From assembly GCF_001905445.1 (NCBI RefSeq), contig NZ_LIVQ01000003.1, forward strand, positions 310,102-374,101: a stretch of DNA of 64,000 bases, read 5' to 3'. Shown here one piece after another: positions 35,147 to 44,962 of the stretch (position 1 is its first letter; each line of letters begins with the position of its first letter). The notes beneath the pieces are model-generated. The model saw nothing but the letters and a program-made list of their open reading frames with translations. It searched no databases and had not been told where the DNA came from. Made by a program: the position numbers and the translations under genes. This stretch comes from Streptomyces sp. CB00455. GTDB taxonomy: Bacteria; Actinomycetota; Actinomycetes; Streptomycetales; Streptomycetaceae.

Positions 35147-36943
35147 TTGCGCGAGTTCAGCCTTCCGGCCCTGTACGAGGTCCCGTCGGACGGGAACCTG
35201 ACGGATCTCATCCGCCGCAACGCCGCTCAGCATCCCGATACCGCCGTCATGAGCCGCAAGGTCGACGGCCGGTGGCAGGACGTGACCGCGACGCAGTTCC
35301 TGGCCGAGGTCCGGGCGGTGGCCAAGGGCCTGATCGCGGCCGGCGTCCGGCCCGGCGACCGGGTCGCCCTGATCTCCCGCACCCGCTACGAGTGGGTGCT
35401 GGTCGACTTCGCGATCTGGAGCGCGGGCGGCGTCACCGTCCCCGTCTACGAGACCAGCTCCCCCGAGCAGATCCAGTGGATCCTCGGCGACTCCGGCGCG
35501 GTCGCCGCGGTGGTCGAGAGCCCCGGGCACAGCGAGGCCGTGGCCGCGCTGCGCGACCGGCTGCCGGAGCTGCGCGAGGTCTGGGAGATCGAGCGGGGCG
35601 ACCTGGCGGAGCTCAGGACTGCGGGCTCCGCGGTCACCGACGCGGAGGTCGACGCCCGCAGCAGCCTCGCGGGCGCCGACGACCCGGCCACCATCGTCTA
35701 CACCTCGGGCACCACCGGCCGCCCCAAGGGCTGCGTGCTGAGCCACCGCAACTTCTTCGCCGAGTGCGGCAACGCGGTGGAGCGCCTGAAGCCGCTGTTC
35801 AAGACCGGCGAGTGTTCCGTCCTGCTCTTCCTCCCGGCGGCGCACGTCTTCGGCCGCCTGGTCGAGGTGGCGGCGGTCCTGGCGCCGATCCGGCTGGGCT
35901 GCGTACCGGACATCAAGAACCTCACCGAGGAACTCCAGTCCTTCCGCCCCACCCTGATCCTCGGTGTCCCCCGGGTCTTCGAGAAGGTCTACAACTCGGC
36001 GCGCGCCAAGGCGCAGGCCGACGGCAAGGGCAGGATCTTCGACGCCGCGGCCGACACCGCCATCGCGTACAGCCGTGCGCTGGACACCCCGCGCGGCCCG
36101 TCCTTCGGGCTGAAGCTCAGGCACAAGGTCTTCACGAAGCTGGTCTACAGCAAGCTGCACGCGGTCCTCGGCGGTCGCGGCGAGTACGCGATCTCCGGCG
36201 GCGCGCCGCTGGGCGAGCGGCTGGGCCACTTCTTCCGCGGCATCGGCTTCACGGTGCTGGAGGGCTACGGCCTGACCGAGTCCTGCGCGGCGACGACCTT
36301 CAACCCGTGGGACAAGCAGAAGATCGGCACGGTCGGCCAGCCCATGCCGGGCTCCGTGGTGCGCATCGCGGACGACGGCGAGGTGCTGCTGCACGGCGAG
36401 CAGATCTTCTCGGGGTACTGGAAGAACGAGACGGCGACCGCCGAGGCGCTGACCGACGGCTGGTTCCACACCGGCGACGTCGGCACCCTCGACGAGGACG
36501 GCTACCTCACGATCACCGGCCGCAAGAAGGAGCTCATCGTCACCGCGGGCGGCAAGAACGTCGCCCCCGCCGTGATCGAGGACCGGATCCGGGCGCACGC
36601 GCTGGTCGCGGAGTGCATGGTGGTGGGTGACGGGCGGCCGTTCGTGGCCGCGCTGGTCACCATCGACGAGGAGTTCCTCGGCCGGTGGGCCGTGGAGAAC
36701 GGCAAGCCGGCCGGTGTGACGGCGGCGGAGCTGCGGGAGGACGCGGAGCTGCTCGCCGCCGTGCAGAAGGCCGTGGACGACGGCAACGCGGCGGTTTCCA
36801 AGGCGGAATCGGTGCGGAAATTCCGCATTCTCGGCTCCCAGTTCACGGAGGAGTCGGGCCACATCACGCCGTCGCTGAAGCTGAAGCGCAACGTGGTGGC
36901 GAAGGACTTCGCGGACGAGATCGAGGCGCTGTACCGGGGCTGA
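35147..36943 (+). CDS. fadD: Long-chain fatty-acid-CoA ligase (FadD15-like)
   Basis: I take the TTG at 35147, eight bases after GAGGAG, giving 598 residues (MREFSLPALYEVP). Upstream ATGs at 35114 and 35123 are alternatives. AMP-binding motifs: IVYTSGTTGRPKGCVLSHRN (P-loop), LEGYGLTESCAATT, GWFHTGDVGTLDEDGYLTITGRKKE and the C-terminal catalytic Lys region PSLKLKRN. The enzyme activates long-chain fatty acids to acyl-CoA. Mycobacterial fadD15 occupies the matching place beside pimB. Confidence 0.94.
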   Translation: MREFSLPALYEVPSDGNLTDLIRRNAAQHPDTAVMSRKVDGRWQDVTATQFLAEVRAVAKGLIAAGVRPGDRVALISRTRYEWVLVDFAIWSAGGVTVPVYETSSPEQIQWILGDSGAVAAVVESPGHSEAVAALRDRLPELREVWEIERGDLAELRTAGSAVTDAEVDARSSLAGADDPATIVYTSGTTGRPKGCVLSHRNFFAECGNAVERLKPLFKTGECSVLLFLPAAHVFGRLVEVAAVLAPIRLGCVPDIKNLTEELQSFRPTLILGVPRVFEKVYNSARAKAQADGKGRIFDAAADTAIAYSRALDTPRGPSFGLKLRHKVFTKLVYSKLHAVLGGRGEYAISGGAPLGERLGHFFRGIGFTVLEGYGLTESCAATTFNPWDKQKIGTVGQPMPGSVVRIADDGEVLLHGEQIFSGYWKNETATAEALTDGWFHTGDVGTLDEDGYLTITGRKKELIVTAGGKNVAPAVIEDRIRAHALVAECMVVGDGRPFVAALVTIDEEFLGRWAVENGKPAGVTAAELREDAELLAAVQKAVDDGNAAVSKAESVRKFRILGSQFTEESGHITPSLKLKRNVVAKDFADEIEALYRG

Positions 36944-36965
36944 GCGTCCCCCGGCGCCCGGCCCC

Positions 36966-38262
<1,297 letters not shown>

Positions 38263-38297
38263 CGCCTGCCGACAGTACCGGACGCGTGCGGACGCAC

Positions 38298-39425
38298 TCA
38301 GCGCAGTTCGGCCCGCAGGTCCTCCTGCCAGGCCGTCGTGAGCCCGGCCGGGTCCACGCCCAGCGTCCGCTCCAGCGCCGCCCCCAGCGCCTCCCGCCCG
38401 GCCTGCTCGTAGAGCCCGGCCAGCGCCTCCTCGCCCCACTTCTCCGCGATCAGCCGGCAGGCCAGCCACGCGCCCTCGTAGGCGCGGGCCGCGGCCTGCG
38501 GGTCGCCGCCGAAGGCGAACGCCTCCGCCGGGGGCAGCTGCGCCGGCACCTCACCCCGCCGTACGGCCCGGCCCAGCGCGGGGGCGCCCTGCGCGGGGGT
38601 GGTGGAGCCGCCCCGGTACGCCGCCCAGTCCGCGAAGCCCTCGGAGAGCCACAGGGGGGTCGTCGCGGTGGTCGCCGCCCGGGTGGCCACGTGGGTGACC
38701 TCGTGGGCCAGGATGATCCGCCGGCCCGTCCCGCCCAGTTCGGCGTACCCCTCCGGGTTGACCACCACCCGGTCCGCGGGCCCGGGCACCGCGCCCACCC
38801 GGCCGGTGGTGACCGCTGCCAGCCCGCGGTAGGTGTCGGCCCGCCCGCCGAGCAGCTCGGCCATCCGGTCCAGGGAGCCGGGGACCAGCACCACCGCCCG
38901 GCCCGCCCACGGCCGCGGCCAGGCGGCGCTCGCGGCGGGCACCGCCCGGTCGGCCTCGTCCGCGATCTCCCGCAGGGTCTCCCGGCTCTGCCCGGCGCCG
39001 CCGAGGACCAGGCAATGCGCGCCGGGGACCACCGACACCGGGCCCTGGTCCCACAGCTGCGGCGGCGCGCCGGGGGCCGGCCGGTCCGTGCGGACGCGCC
39101 AGTTCCCGTCCTGCCCGGTCAGTTCGAGCTCGCGGGCCGAGCCGGCGGGAGCGGTGTCGTAACCGGTGAGCCGGTAGCGCAGCTGCGCCCGTACGACGGC
39201 CCGTGCGCCCTCCCGCCGCACCGAGGCGACCTCGTACGCCCAGTCCTGGAGCGGGATCCCGGCGAGCGGGGCGGGCACGGCCCGCGCCCAGTCGGCGACG
39301 GCCCGGCGGACGTCCCGCTCGGCCGGGCCGTCGCCGCCGGGGGCCCGCCCGGCGCATCCGGCCACGGCGAGCAGGGCGCACAGCAGGAGCGGCAGTGCCC
39401 GCAGGAGATGACGACCGGAAAGCAT
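38298..39425 (-). CDS. Secreted lipoprotein, putative zinc metallopeptidase
   Basis: The 375-residue protein begins with a lipoprotein signal (LLRALPLLLCALLAVAGC, Cys at about 24). Near residue 240 is an HExxH zinc motif (ILAHEVTHVATRA) followed by a gluzincin-type third ligand in LWLSEGFADWAAY, as in peptidase MA-like domains. An NTF2-like N-terminal region (AVADWARAVPAPLAG...VVRAQLRYRLTGYDT) precedes it. It lies upstream of the PimB-like gene on the same strand with a 35-base gap. Function in the cell envelope is likely; the substrate is unknown. Confidence 0.8.
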   Translation of the reverse strand: MLSGRHLLRALPLLLCALLAVAGCAGRAPGGDGPAERDVRRAVADWARAVPAPLAGIPLQDWAYEVASVRREGARAVVRAQLRYRLTGYDTAPAGSARELELTGQDGNWRVRTDRPAPGAPPQLWDQGPVSVVPGAHCLVLGGAGQSRETLREIADEADRAVPAASAAWPRPWAGRAVVLVPGSLDRMAELLGGRADTYRGLAAVTTGRVGAVPGPADRVVVNPEGYAELGGTGRRIILAHEVTHVATRAATTATTPLWLSEGFADWAAYRGGSTTPAQGAPALGRAVRRGEVPAQLPPAEAFAFGGDPQAAARAYEGAWLACRLIAEKWGEEALAGLYEQAGREALGAALERTLGVDPAGLTTAWQEDLRAELR

Positions 39426-39548
39426 CCGCCGATCGTACGCAGGGCCGGACGCGCCCCGGTCCGGCCCCGGGTTCCGCCGCCGGGGCTCCCCCGGGGTCAG
39501 GGCCCCGGCATGGCCCCGCTCAGGACGCCCGGATCTCAGGACGCCCGG

Positions 39549-40592
39549 TCAGGGCCGGGTCACCGAGGAGACCGGCATCATCCCGACCGGGTCGTAGCGG
39601 ACCCGGGCCCCCGGGTACGGGGCGTGGACCACCTGGCCGTTGCCGACGTACATGGCGACGTGACTGGCGTCCGAGCGGTAGGTGACCAGGTCGCCGGGGC
39701 GTGCCTGCGACAGCGGCACCCGGCGGCCGGCGTACCGCTGCGCCTGTGAGGTGCGCGGCAGTGAGACGCCCGCCTGGCGGTAGGACCAGACCATGAGCCC
39801 CGAGCAGTCGAAGCCGGAGGGGCCGGTGGAGCCCCACACGTAGGGGCGGCCGACCGCCGAGCGGGCGGCCATCACGGCGGTCGCGGCGCGGCCGGCGGGC
39901 AGGCCCCCGGCGGAGGGGTCGGGCAGCGCGTCGGCCCGGCCCGCCGAGCGGGAGGTGCGCTCGAATGCGGCCCGCTCCGCGGAGGGCATGGCGGCCAGCA
40001 GCCGGCGGGCGGCAGCCAGCTTCGCGGTGACGGCGCGCTTGTGCCGGGCCACGTCGGCGCGCAGGGCGTCCAGTTCGGCGAGTTTGCGCGATGCCTCCCG
40101 GCGCTCCTGGCCGAGGCGGCGCTGTTCCTCGCGCAGTTCGTCCAGCTGGCGGGCCTGGCGGCCGGTCAACCGGGCCAGTGCGGCGGCCTGTTCGAGGTAG
40201 GCGTCGGGGTCCTCGGACAGCATCAGGCCGACGGCGGGGTCGATGCCGCCGCTGCGGTACTGGGCTCCGGCGAAGGTGCCGAGGATGCCGCGCATCGTGT
40301 TGATGCGCTCCTGGCCGCGGGCGACGGCGTCCTGGGCCCGGCTGACCTCGGCGCGCAGCCGGTCGGCCTTCTCCCCCGCCTCGTTGAAGTGCTCGGTGGC
40401 CCGCTCGGCCTCTTCGAAGAGCCGGTCGACCTGGGCACGTGCTCCCACGGCGGGGTCCTGCCGGAGGCCGGGGGCGGCACTCGCGGGCGCCCCGGCCATG
40501 GCGACCGCGGCGGTCGCCGCGGCGGCGGTGAGGACGGTGAATCTCGTGCTCCGGTCGAGGCCGTTGAGCCCGGGCCGGCGATGGGACGCCAC
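39549..40592 (-). CDS. NlpC/P60 cell-wall endopeptidase (first of two)
   Basis: The GTG at 40592 follows GGAAGGGAG; the product has 347 residues. It has a signal peptide (FTVLTAAAATAAVAMAGAPASAAPG), a coiled-coil region (residues about 45-200) and a C-terminal NlpC/P60 domain with Cys in FDCSGLMVWSYRQAG, His in SDASHVAMYVGN and the third polar residue in VVHAP. These enzymes cut stem peptides of peptidoglycan. The coiled coil is like that of mycobacterial RipA/Rv2190c. The downstream paralogue at 40814 differs but shares architecture. Confidence 0.92.
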   Translation of the reverse strand: MASHRRPGLNGLDRSTRFTVLTAAAATAAVAMAGAPASAAPGLRQDPAVGARAQVDRLFEEAERATEHFNEAGEKADRLRAEVSRAQDAVARGQERINTMRGILGTFAGAQYRSGGIDPAVGLMLSEDPDAYLEQAAALARLTGRQARQLDELREEQRRLGQERREASRKLAELDALRADVARHKRAVTAKLAAARRLLAAMPSAERAAFERTSRSAGRADALPDPSAGGLPAGRAATAVMAARSAVGRPYVWGSTGPSGFDCSGLMVWSYRQAGVSLPRTSQAQRYAGRRVPLSQARPGDLVTYRSDASHVAMYVGNGQVVHAPYPGARVRYDPVGMMPVSSVTRP

Positions 40593-40813
40593 GTGGAACC
40601 GCTCCCTTCCGCTGCGCGGGGCCCGGGTCCGCCCTCCGTGGACGGCCGTGTGCCGGGTTCCGCGCTGGCAGACAGTAGCGGCGCCACCGGTCACCGGCCA
40701 ACGACCGCCGGCGGGCACGCAGGGTGACGCCCCGCCGCAGACGCAGGTCACCGGCGGGGCGTGGGGTCACAGCGGGGCCCCGCAATTCGCCCGGATGGGC
40801 GGTGTGCGGCGCG

Positions 40814-41842
40814 TCAGCCGACGCGGACGCCGAACTGGAAGGGCATGTTGTCCATCGACTCGTACTTGATGCCACTGCGCGGGTTGGAGGCGTGCAGGGT
40901 CATGTTGTTGCCCGCGTAGAGGCCGACGTGGTGCAGGTCGTCGTAGAAGAAGACCAGGTCGCCGGGCTGGAGCTGGCTGCGGCTGATGCGGGTGCCGTCG
41001 TTGACCTGGGTGAAGGTGACGCGGCTGATGTTCACGCCGGCCTGCCTGTAGGCCCACTGGGTCAGCCCGGAGCAGTCGAAGGCGCTCGGGCCGGTGGCGC
41101 CGGACTGGTAAGCGCCGCCCAGCTTGGTCTTCGCGGCCGCCAGAGCCGCTCCGGCACGGCCGGAGGCCTTGACGTCGCCGAGGTCGACGCGGGAGCTGTC
41201 GCTGCGGCTGGCTCGCGATTCCTCGTCCTTGAGCGCCGCACGCTCCTGCGTGGTCAGGCTGTTGAGCAGGGCCTGGGCCGCGGTGAGCTTGTCCGTCGAG
41301 ATCTTCTTCTTCTCGCCGAGTTCCTTGCGGGTCGCGTCGAGGTCGGCGAGCTTGCCGGCGGCCTCCTGGCGCTGCTGCGCGAGGGTGCGCTGCTTGGCCT
41401 GGATCTTCTGGACCGCTTCGACCTGATTGCCGGTCAGGTGCTCCAGGGAGGAGGCCTTGTCGAGGTAGCCGTCGGGGTCCTCGGAGAGGAGGAGGGCCAG
41501 GGAGGGGTCGATGCCGCCGCTGCGGTACTGGGCGCTGGCCATCGAACCGAGCGTGTTGCGCAGCTCGTTGAGGTCACCCTGGCCGCGCGCGACCTGGTCC
41601 TGGAGGTACCCGATCTCCTTTTCGAGCTTCTCCTGGCGCTCCTTGGCCCCGTTGTACTTCTCGGTGGCCTGCTCCGCCTCTTCGTAGAGCGCGTCGACCT
41701 GGCTCTTGACCTCGTCCTTGCCCGGCTTCGCCGGAGCGGCGGAGGCGCTCTGGGCGGACAGGGCGACGACCGCGGCCGCAGTGGCGGTGAGCACGGTCAC
41801 ACGAGCACGGTTCGGCTGCTTGGGTCGACGGTGGGACGCCAC
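40814..41842 (-). CDS. NlpC/P60 cell-wall endopeptidase (second of two)
   Basis: The 342-residue paralogue shares the MASHRRP start, a Sec signal peptide, coiled coil (EEAEQATEKYNGAKERQEKLEKE...), the GSMASAQYRSGGIDPSLALLLSEDPDGYL segment and a C-terminal NlpC/P60 domain with FDCSGLTQWAYRQAG (Cys) and LHHVGLYAGNN (His). Synteny with mycobacterial Rv2190c suggests a division or growth hydrolase. A TAGGGT box at 41944-41949 (minus strand) is a plausible promoter in the 250-base gap upstream. I looked there for a c-di-AMP riboswitch and found none. Confidence 0.92.
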   Translation of the reverse strand: MASHRRPKQPNRARVTVLTATAAAVVALSAQSASAAPAKPGKDEVKSQVDALYEEAEQATEKYNGAKERQEKLEKEIGYLQDQVARGQGDLNELRNTLGSMASAQYRSGGIDPSLALLLSEDPDGYLDKASSLEHLTGNQVEAVQKIQAKQRTLAQQRQEAAGKLADLDATRKELGEKKKISTDKLTAAQALLNSLTTQERAALKDEESRASRSDSSRVDLGDVKASGRAGAALAAAKTKLGGAYQSGATGPSAFDCSGLTQWAYRQAGVNISRVTFTQVNDGTRISRSQLQPGDLVFFYDDLHHVGLYAGNNMTLHASNPRSGIKYESMDNMPFQFGVRVG

Positions 41843-42094
41843 GGAGGCGAGCTCCTTCTTCCTAGAGCCGCCGAAGAACGCAACTCGGCAGCACCTTCGC
41901 CGCCACCCCGAATGAGTGATCTACCGCACGAAGGTTTGAACAGACCCTAGTGACCTTCCTGTGATCAGTTCAAATCCTGCCGCGAAAAACTTCGGTCCCC
42001 GACCAGGTTCTTTACCCGCAGCGCACGCTGTGTGCCAACCACTTGACGGACCGTTCCCCTACCGCCCTGCCAATTACGGCAAGGCGGACAGGAG

Positions 42095-43456
42095 TTACGA
42101 AACGCGCGAAAGCCGCTTCAGGAGCAATGCGGACGTCACCGGCCGGGCACCCGCCTTGGCCACCCCGTCGGCGACCTCGCGGTCCGTCGAGACCACGACC
42201 ACCGGCCGGCCGGGCGGCTCCGCGCGCACCAGCTGGCGGATCAGTTCGTCCGCCGTCACCCCGGCCTTGGAGAACAGCACCCGCACCCCGCGCGGCGGGG
42301 CCAGCAGCACCGGCGCCGCCAGTTCCGCCCCGTCGAAGACGCAGGTCATCTCCGCGCCCGTCTGCGCGGCGAGCATCGACAACCCGCCCAGCAGCCGCAG
42401 CCGCTGCTTCTCCAGCGGCATCGTCGGATAGCCGGTCTTGGTGACGTTGTAGCCGTCGACCACCAGATGGGCCTGGGGCAGCGCCAACAGCTGGTCCAGC
42501 AGCGCCGGATCGGTCTCCGACAGGGCGCGCGCCGCGATGTCCTTCGGCGTCATCCGGCCCGGTTCCACCGCCTCCACGGTGTCCGCGGGCCGGGTCGAGA
42601 CCGGCGGCAGCGCCAACTCGCGGCGCAGCCCCTGGGCCGCGTCCAGCACGGTGTCCAGCAGCAGCCGCAGCCGCATGTCCTCGATGCTGCGCCCCTCGCG
42701 GGTCGCCCGGCGCGAGGTCTCCAGCGACGACTCCACCTCCGCGAGCCGGGACTTGAGCCGGCGGGACTCGCTCTCGGCGGCGGCCACCCGGGCGGCCGCC
42801 TCACCGCGGATGCCGTCGACCTCGGCGTTCACCTTGCGCAGGGCCGCCTCACCGCGCTTGACGTCGCTGAGCGCGCTGCGCAGCTTGCGCTGAAGCGATT
42901 CCGCTTCCCTGCGCGCGGCCTCCAGATCGGCCCGCACCTGCTCGCCGCCCGTGCGCTGCGTCTCCCGCAGGTGGACCAGTTCCTCGCGGAGCCGGTCCAG
43001 TTCGCGCCGGGTCTCCTCGCCGACCCGCTCGGCGTCGGCGCGCTGCGCCTCCTCGCCCGCGGCGGCCACCAGCTTGACCCAGCCGGCCGGCCGCAGGACG
43101 TACGCGGCAGCCGCCACGTCCAGCGGATCGGCTGCGGCGGGCGGGGCCCCGGACTCCAGCGCCCCGGCCAGGTCCACCTGTGCCTCGCGCACCTTCTCGG
43201 CCACCCTGCCGCGGAACACGGGATCGCTCTCGACCGCCGCGGCCATGGCGTTGCCCGCGAACTTGGCACGCCGGGTCGGGGTGAAACGGGCATACTGGCG
43301 CAGCTGCGCCGGGAGGTCCGCGACCGTCAGCCCGCCGAAGGCGTCCGAGACGAGCGCGACGACCCGGCGCCGCACGCCTTCCGGCAGCGGGCGGTCGAGC
43401 ACCTCGGCGGCGTCGCCGGCCGCGTCGGCCGGCTCAGCGCCGCTTGCTGGCTCCAC
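42095..43456 (-). CDS. NYN-domain (YacP-like) putative RNA-binding nuclease
   Basis: The 453-residue protein starts at a GTG. The N-terminal half is helical with a long coiled coil (about residues 130-260, AERVGEETRRELDRLREELVHLRETQ...). The C-terminal domain from about 325 is NYN/PIN-like: HLVVDGYNVTKTGYP (first acidic residue), TCVFDGAELA, and VVVVSTDREVADGVAKAGA. NYN domains act as metal-dependent ribonucleases. The coiled coil suggests oligomer or partner binding. The small zinc protein gene upstream is 43 bases away. Confidence 0.87.
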   Translation of the reverse strand: MEPASGAEPADAAGDAAEVLDRPLPEGVRRRVVALVSDAFGGLTVADLPAQLRQYARFTPTRRAKFAGNAMAAAVESDPVFRGRVAEKVREAQVDLAGALESGAPPAAADPLDVAAAAYVLRPAGWVKLVAAAGEEAQRADAERVGEETRRELDRLREELVHLRETQRTGGEQVRADLEAARREAESLQRKLRSALSDVKRGEAALRKVNAEVDGIRGEAAARVAAAESESRRLKSRLAEVESSLETSRRATREGRSIEDMRLRLLLDTVLDAAQGLRRELALPPVSTRPADTVEAVEPGRMTPKDIAARALSETDPALLDQLLALPQAHLVVDGYNVTKTGYPTMPLEKQRLRLLGGLSMLAAQTGAEMTCVFDGAELAAPVLLAPPRGVRVLFSKAGVTADELIRQLVRAEPPGRPVVVVSTDREVADGVAKAGARPVTSALLLKRLSRVS

Positions 43457-43499
43457 AATCCGTCACCCCTACCGTGATCTACCTGCGGGCCCGGCTCCC

Positions 43500-43739
43500 T
43501 CAGGAGTCCGCGCCCGGCCTGTCCACGAGCTCGATCTGGTCCACCGCGTTGCACCAGCGGCAGCGGACCGACTCGATGGTCTCATTGACCACCTCGCGCT
43601 CCTCGACCTTGGGCTCACCGGCGAGGTCCAGATGGACGTACTCCACGACCTTCGACGAACGGGTGACATCGAACCGCGTGAGGTTGCCGCACAAGGTGCA
43701 GCGCCACCGGGTGCTGTCGGTCGGCAGGGGAACCGTCAT
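43500..43739 (-). CDS. Small zinc-ribbon-like conserved protein
   Basis: I choose the ATG at 43739 behind GAAGGAG, giving 79 residues (MTVPLPTDSTRWRCTLCGNL). Two CxxC pairs (CTLCGN and CRWCNA) separated by about 45 residues should bind one metal. It is strongly conserved in Streptomyces beside the NYN-domain gene and is likely in one operon with it. A nucleic-acid or protein adaptor role is plausible but not shown. Confidence 0.8.
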   Translation of the reverse strand: MTVPLPTDSTRWRCTLCGNLTRFDVTRSSKVVEYVHLDLAGEPKVEEREVVNETIESVRCRWCNAVDQIELVDRPGADS

Positions 43740-43864
43740 CAGGCCGCTCACTCCTTCGTAGCTGATTCAATCAAAGCCGTCTGCGCCGGTCCGGGAGACC
43801 GCAGCTCGTAACCCTACGGCCTGCCACCGCTTCAGGCGGGGCCGCTTGCGTCATGCTCTGTCAC

Positions 43865-44587
43865 ATGATCGTAAGGTGGCAGGCCCTTCGCGGGGCCGCC
43901 CGGGGACCGGTGGTCACCCGCACGCTGATCGCGGGCTGCGCCCTGGTGTTCGTACTGGGCCCGGCCTCGGGGCTGAACCCGGTCCACGGCACGGGCGAGC
44001 AGCTGCTCGCCGCCGGGACGGACTACTTCCGGCGCTGGGGGGTGGTCCCGGACGAGCTGTTCACGGACACCCCGAGAGCCTGGCTGACGCCCCTGACGGC
44101 GCTGTTCGTGCACGGCAGCTGGCTGCACCTGCTCGGCAACATGCTCTTCCTCCACGTCTTCGGCGCGATGGCGGAGGAGCGGATGGGCCGTCCGGCGTTC
44201 CTCGTCTTCTACCTCTGCACGGGGTACGTGGCCCTGGCGGCCTACGCGGCGGCCAACACCGGCTCCTCGCAGACCCTGGTCGGGGCGTCGGGAGCCATCT
44301 CGGCGGTGCTGGGCGCCTTCCTCTACCTCCTCCCGCGGTCCCGGGTGACGAGCCTGTTCCCCTTCCTGTTCTTCCTGCCGCTGCGGTTCCCGGCCTGGCT
44401 CGTGCTGCTGTTCTGGTTCGCCCTGCAATGGGTGGCCGCGCACCGGGCGGGCAGCGGGCCGGGGGTCGCCTATCTCGCCCACGTGGTGGGCTTCTCGGTG
44501 GGCTTCCTGTACGCGTGGGCCCGCTATCGGCGTACGACTAGAGTGAGGCGACCAGCGACGGCCACCGAGGGAGACAGCCAGCCGTGA
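43865..44587 (+). CDS. Rhomboid intramembrane serine protease
   Basis: I prefer the ATG at 43865, seven bases after a CATGCT box, giving 240 residues; the ATG at 43853 is an alternative. Six membrane helices are visible. The catalytic Ser lies in VGASGAISAVLGAF, the His in YLAHVVGFSVGF, and the WLTPLTALFVHGSWLHLLGNMLFLHVFG segment is the family L1/helix 2 element. Substrates are unknown. It overlaps the next gene by four bases (GTGA). Confidence 0.92.
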   Translation: MIVRWQALRGAARGPVVTRTLIAGCALVFVLGPASGLNPVHGTGEQLLAAGTDYFRRWGVVPDELFTDTPRAWLTPLTALFVHGSWLHLLGNMLFLHVFGAMAEERMGRPAFLVFYLCTGYVALAAYAAANTGSSQTLVGASGAISAVLGAFLYLLPRSRVTSLFPFLFFLPLRFPAWLVLLFWFALQWVAAHRAGSGPGVAYLAHVVGFSVGFLYAWARYRRTTRVRRPATATEGDSQP

Positions 44588-44865
44588 TCACCGCGATCGT
44601 GCTCATCAAGACCAGCGTGGACCGTATCCCCGAGATCGCCGAGTCCATCGCCGCGCTGGACAGCGTCAGCGAGGTCTACTCCGTGACGGGGACCTACGAC
44701 CTGATCGCGATGGTCCGCGTGGCCCGTCACGAGAACCTGGCCGACGTCATCCCCGGCCGCATCAGCAAGATCCCGGGCGTGGAGGCGACGGACACGCACG
44801 TGGCGTTCCGCACGTACTCGCAGCACGACCTGGAGGCGGCGTTCGCGATCGGCCTCGACGCCTGA
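44584..44865 (+). CDS. Stand-alone Lrp/AsnC ligand-binding (RAM) domain protein
   Basis: The 93-residue protein (MITAIVLIKTSVDRIPEIAESIAALDSV...) consists only of the RAM fold of Lrp/AsnC regulators: no HTH is present. TGTYDLIAMVRVARHENLADVI and HVAFRTYSQHDLEAAFAI are typical. Such stand-alone RAM proteins bind amino acids and may modulate full-length Lrp proteins. It is translationally coupled to the rhomboid gene. Confidence 0.92.
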   Translation: MITAIVLIKTSVDRIPEIAESIAALDSVSEVYSVTGTYDLIAMVRVARHENLADVIPGRISKIPGVEATDTHVAFRTYSQHDLEAAFAIGLDA

Positions 44866-44912
44866 CACCCGGGCCCCGGGCCGTCGCCCGGGCCCGCGCC
44901 ACCGGCACGCGG

Positions 44913-44953
44913 ACGCCCCCGGCCCCCGGAATCCGCCCTCGGGCCGGGGGCGT
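44913..44953. terminator. Bidirectional terminator between RAM protein and SufS-like gene
   Basis: ACGCCCCCGGCCC (44913-44925) pairs with GGGCCGGGGGCGT (44941-44953), a perfect 13-bp stem between two convergent genes. Confidence 0.85.
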
Positions 44954-44962
44954 CGTGGTGCC

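Noticed and set aside
40593-42094. Cyclic di-AMP (ydaO) riboswitch expected upstream of cell-wall hydrolases
   Set aside because: I could not find the conserved GACCCGACAGC-type core on the minus strand of either upstream region.
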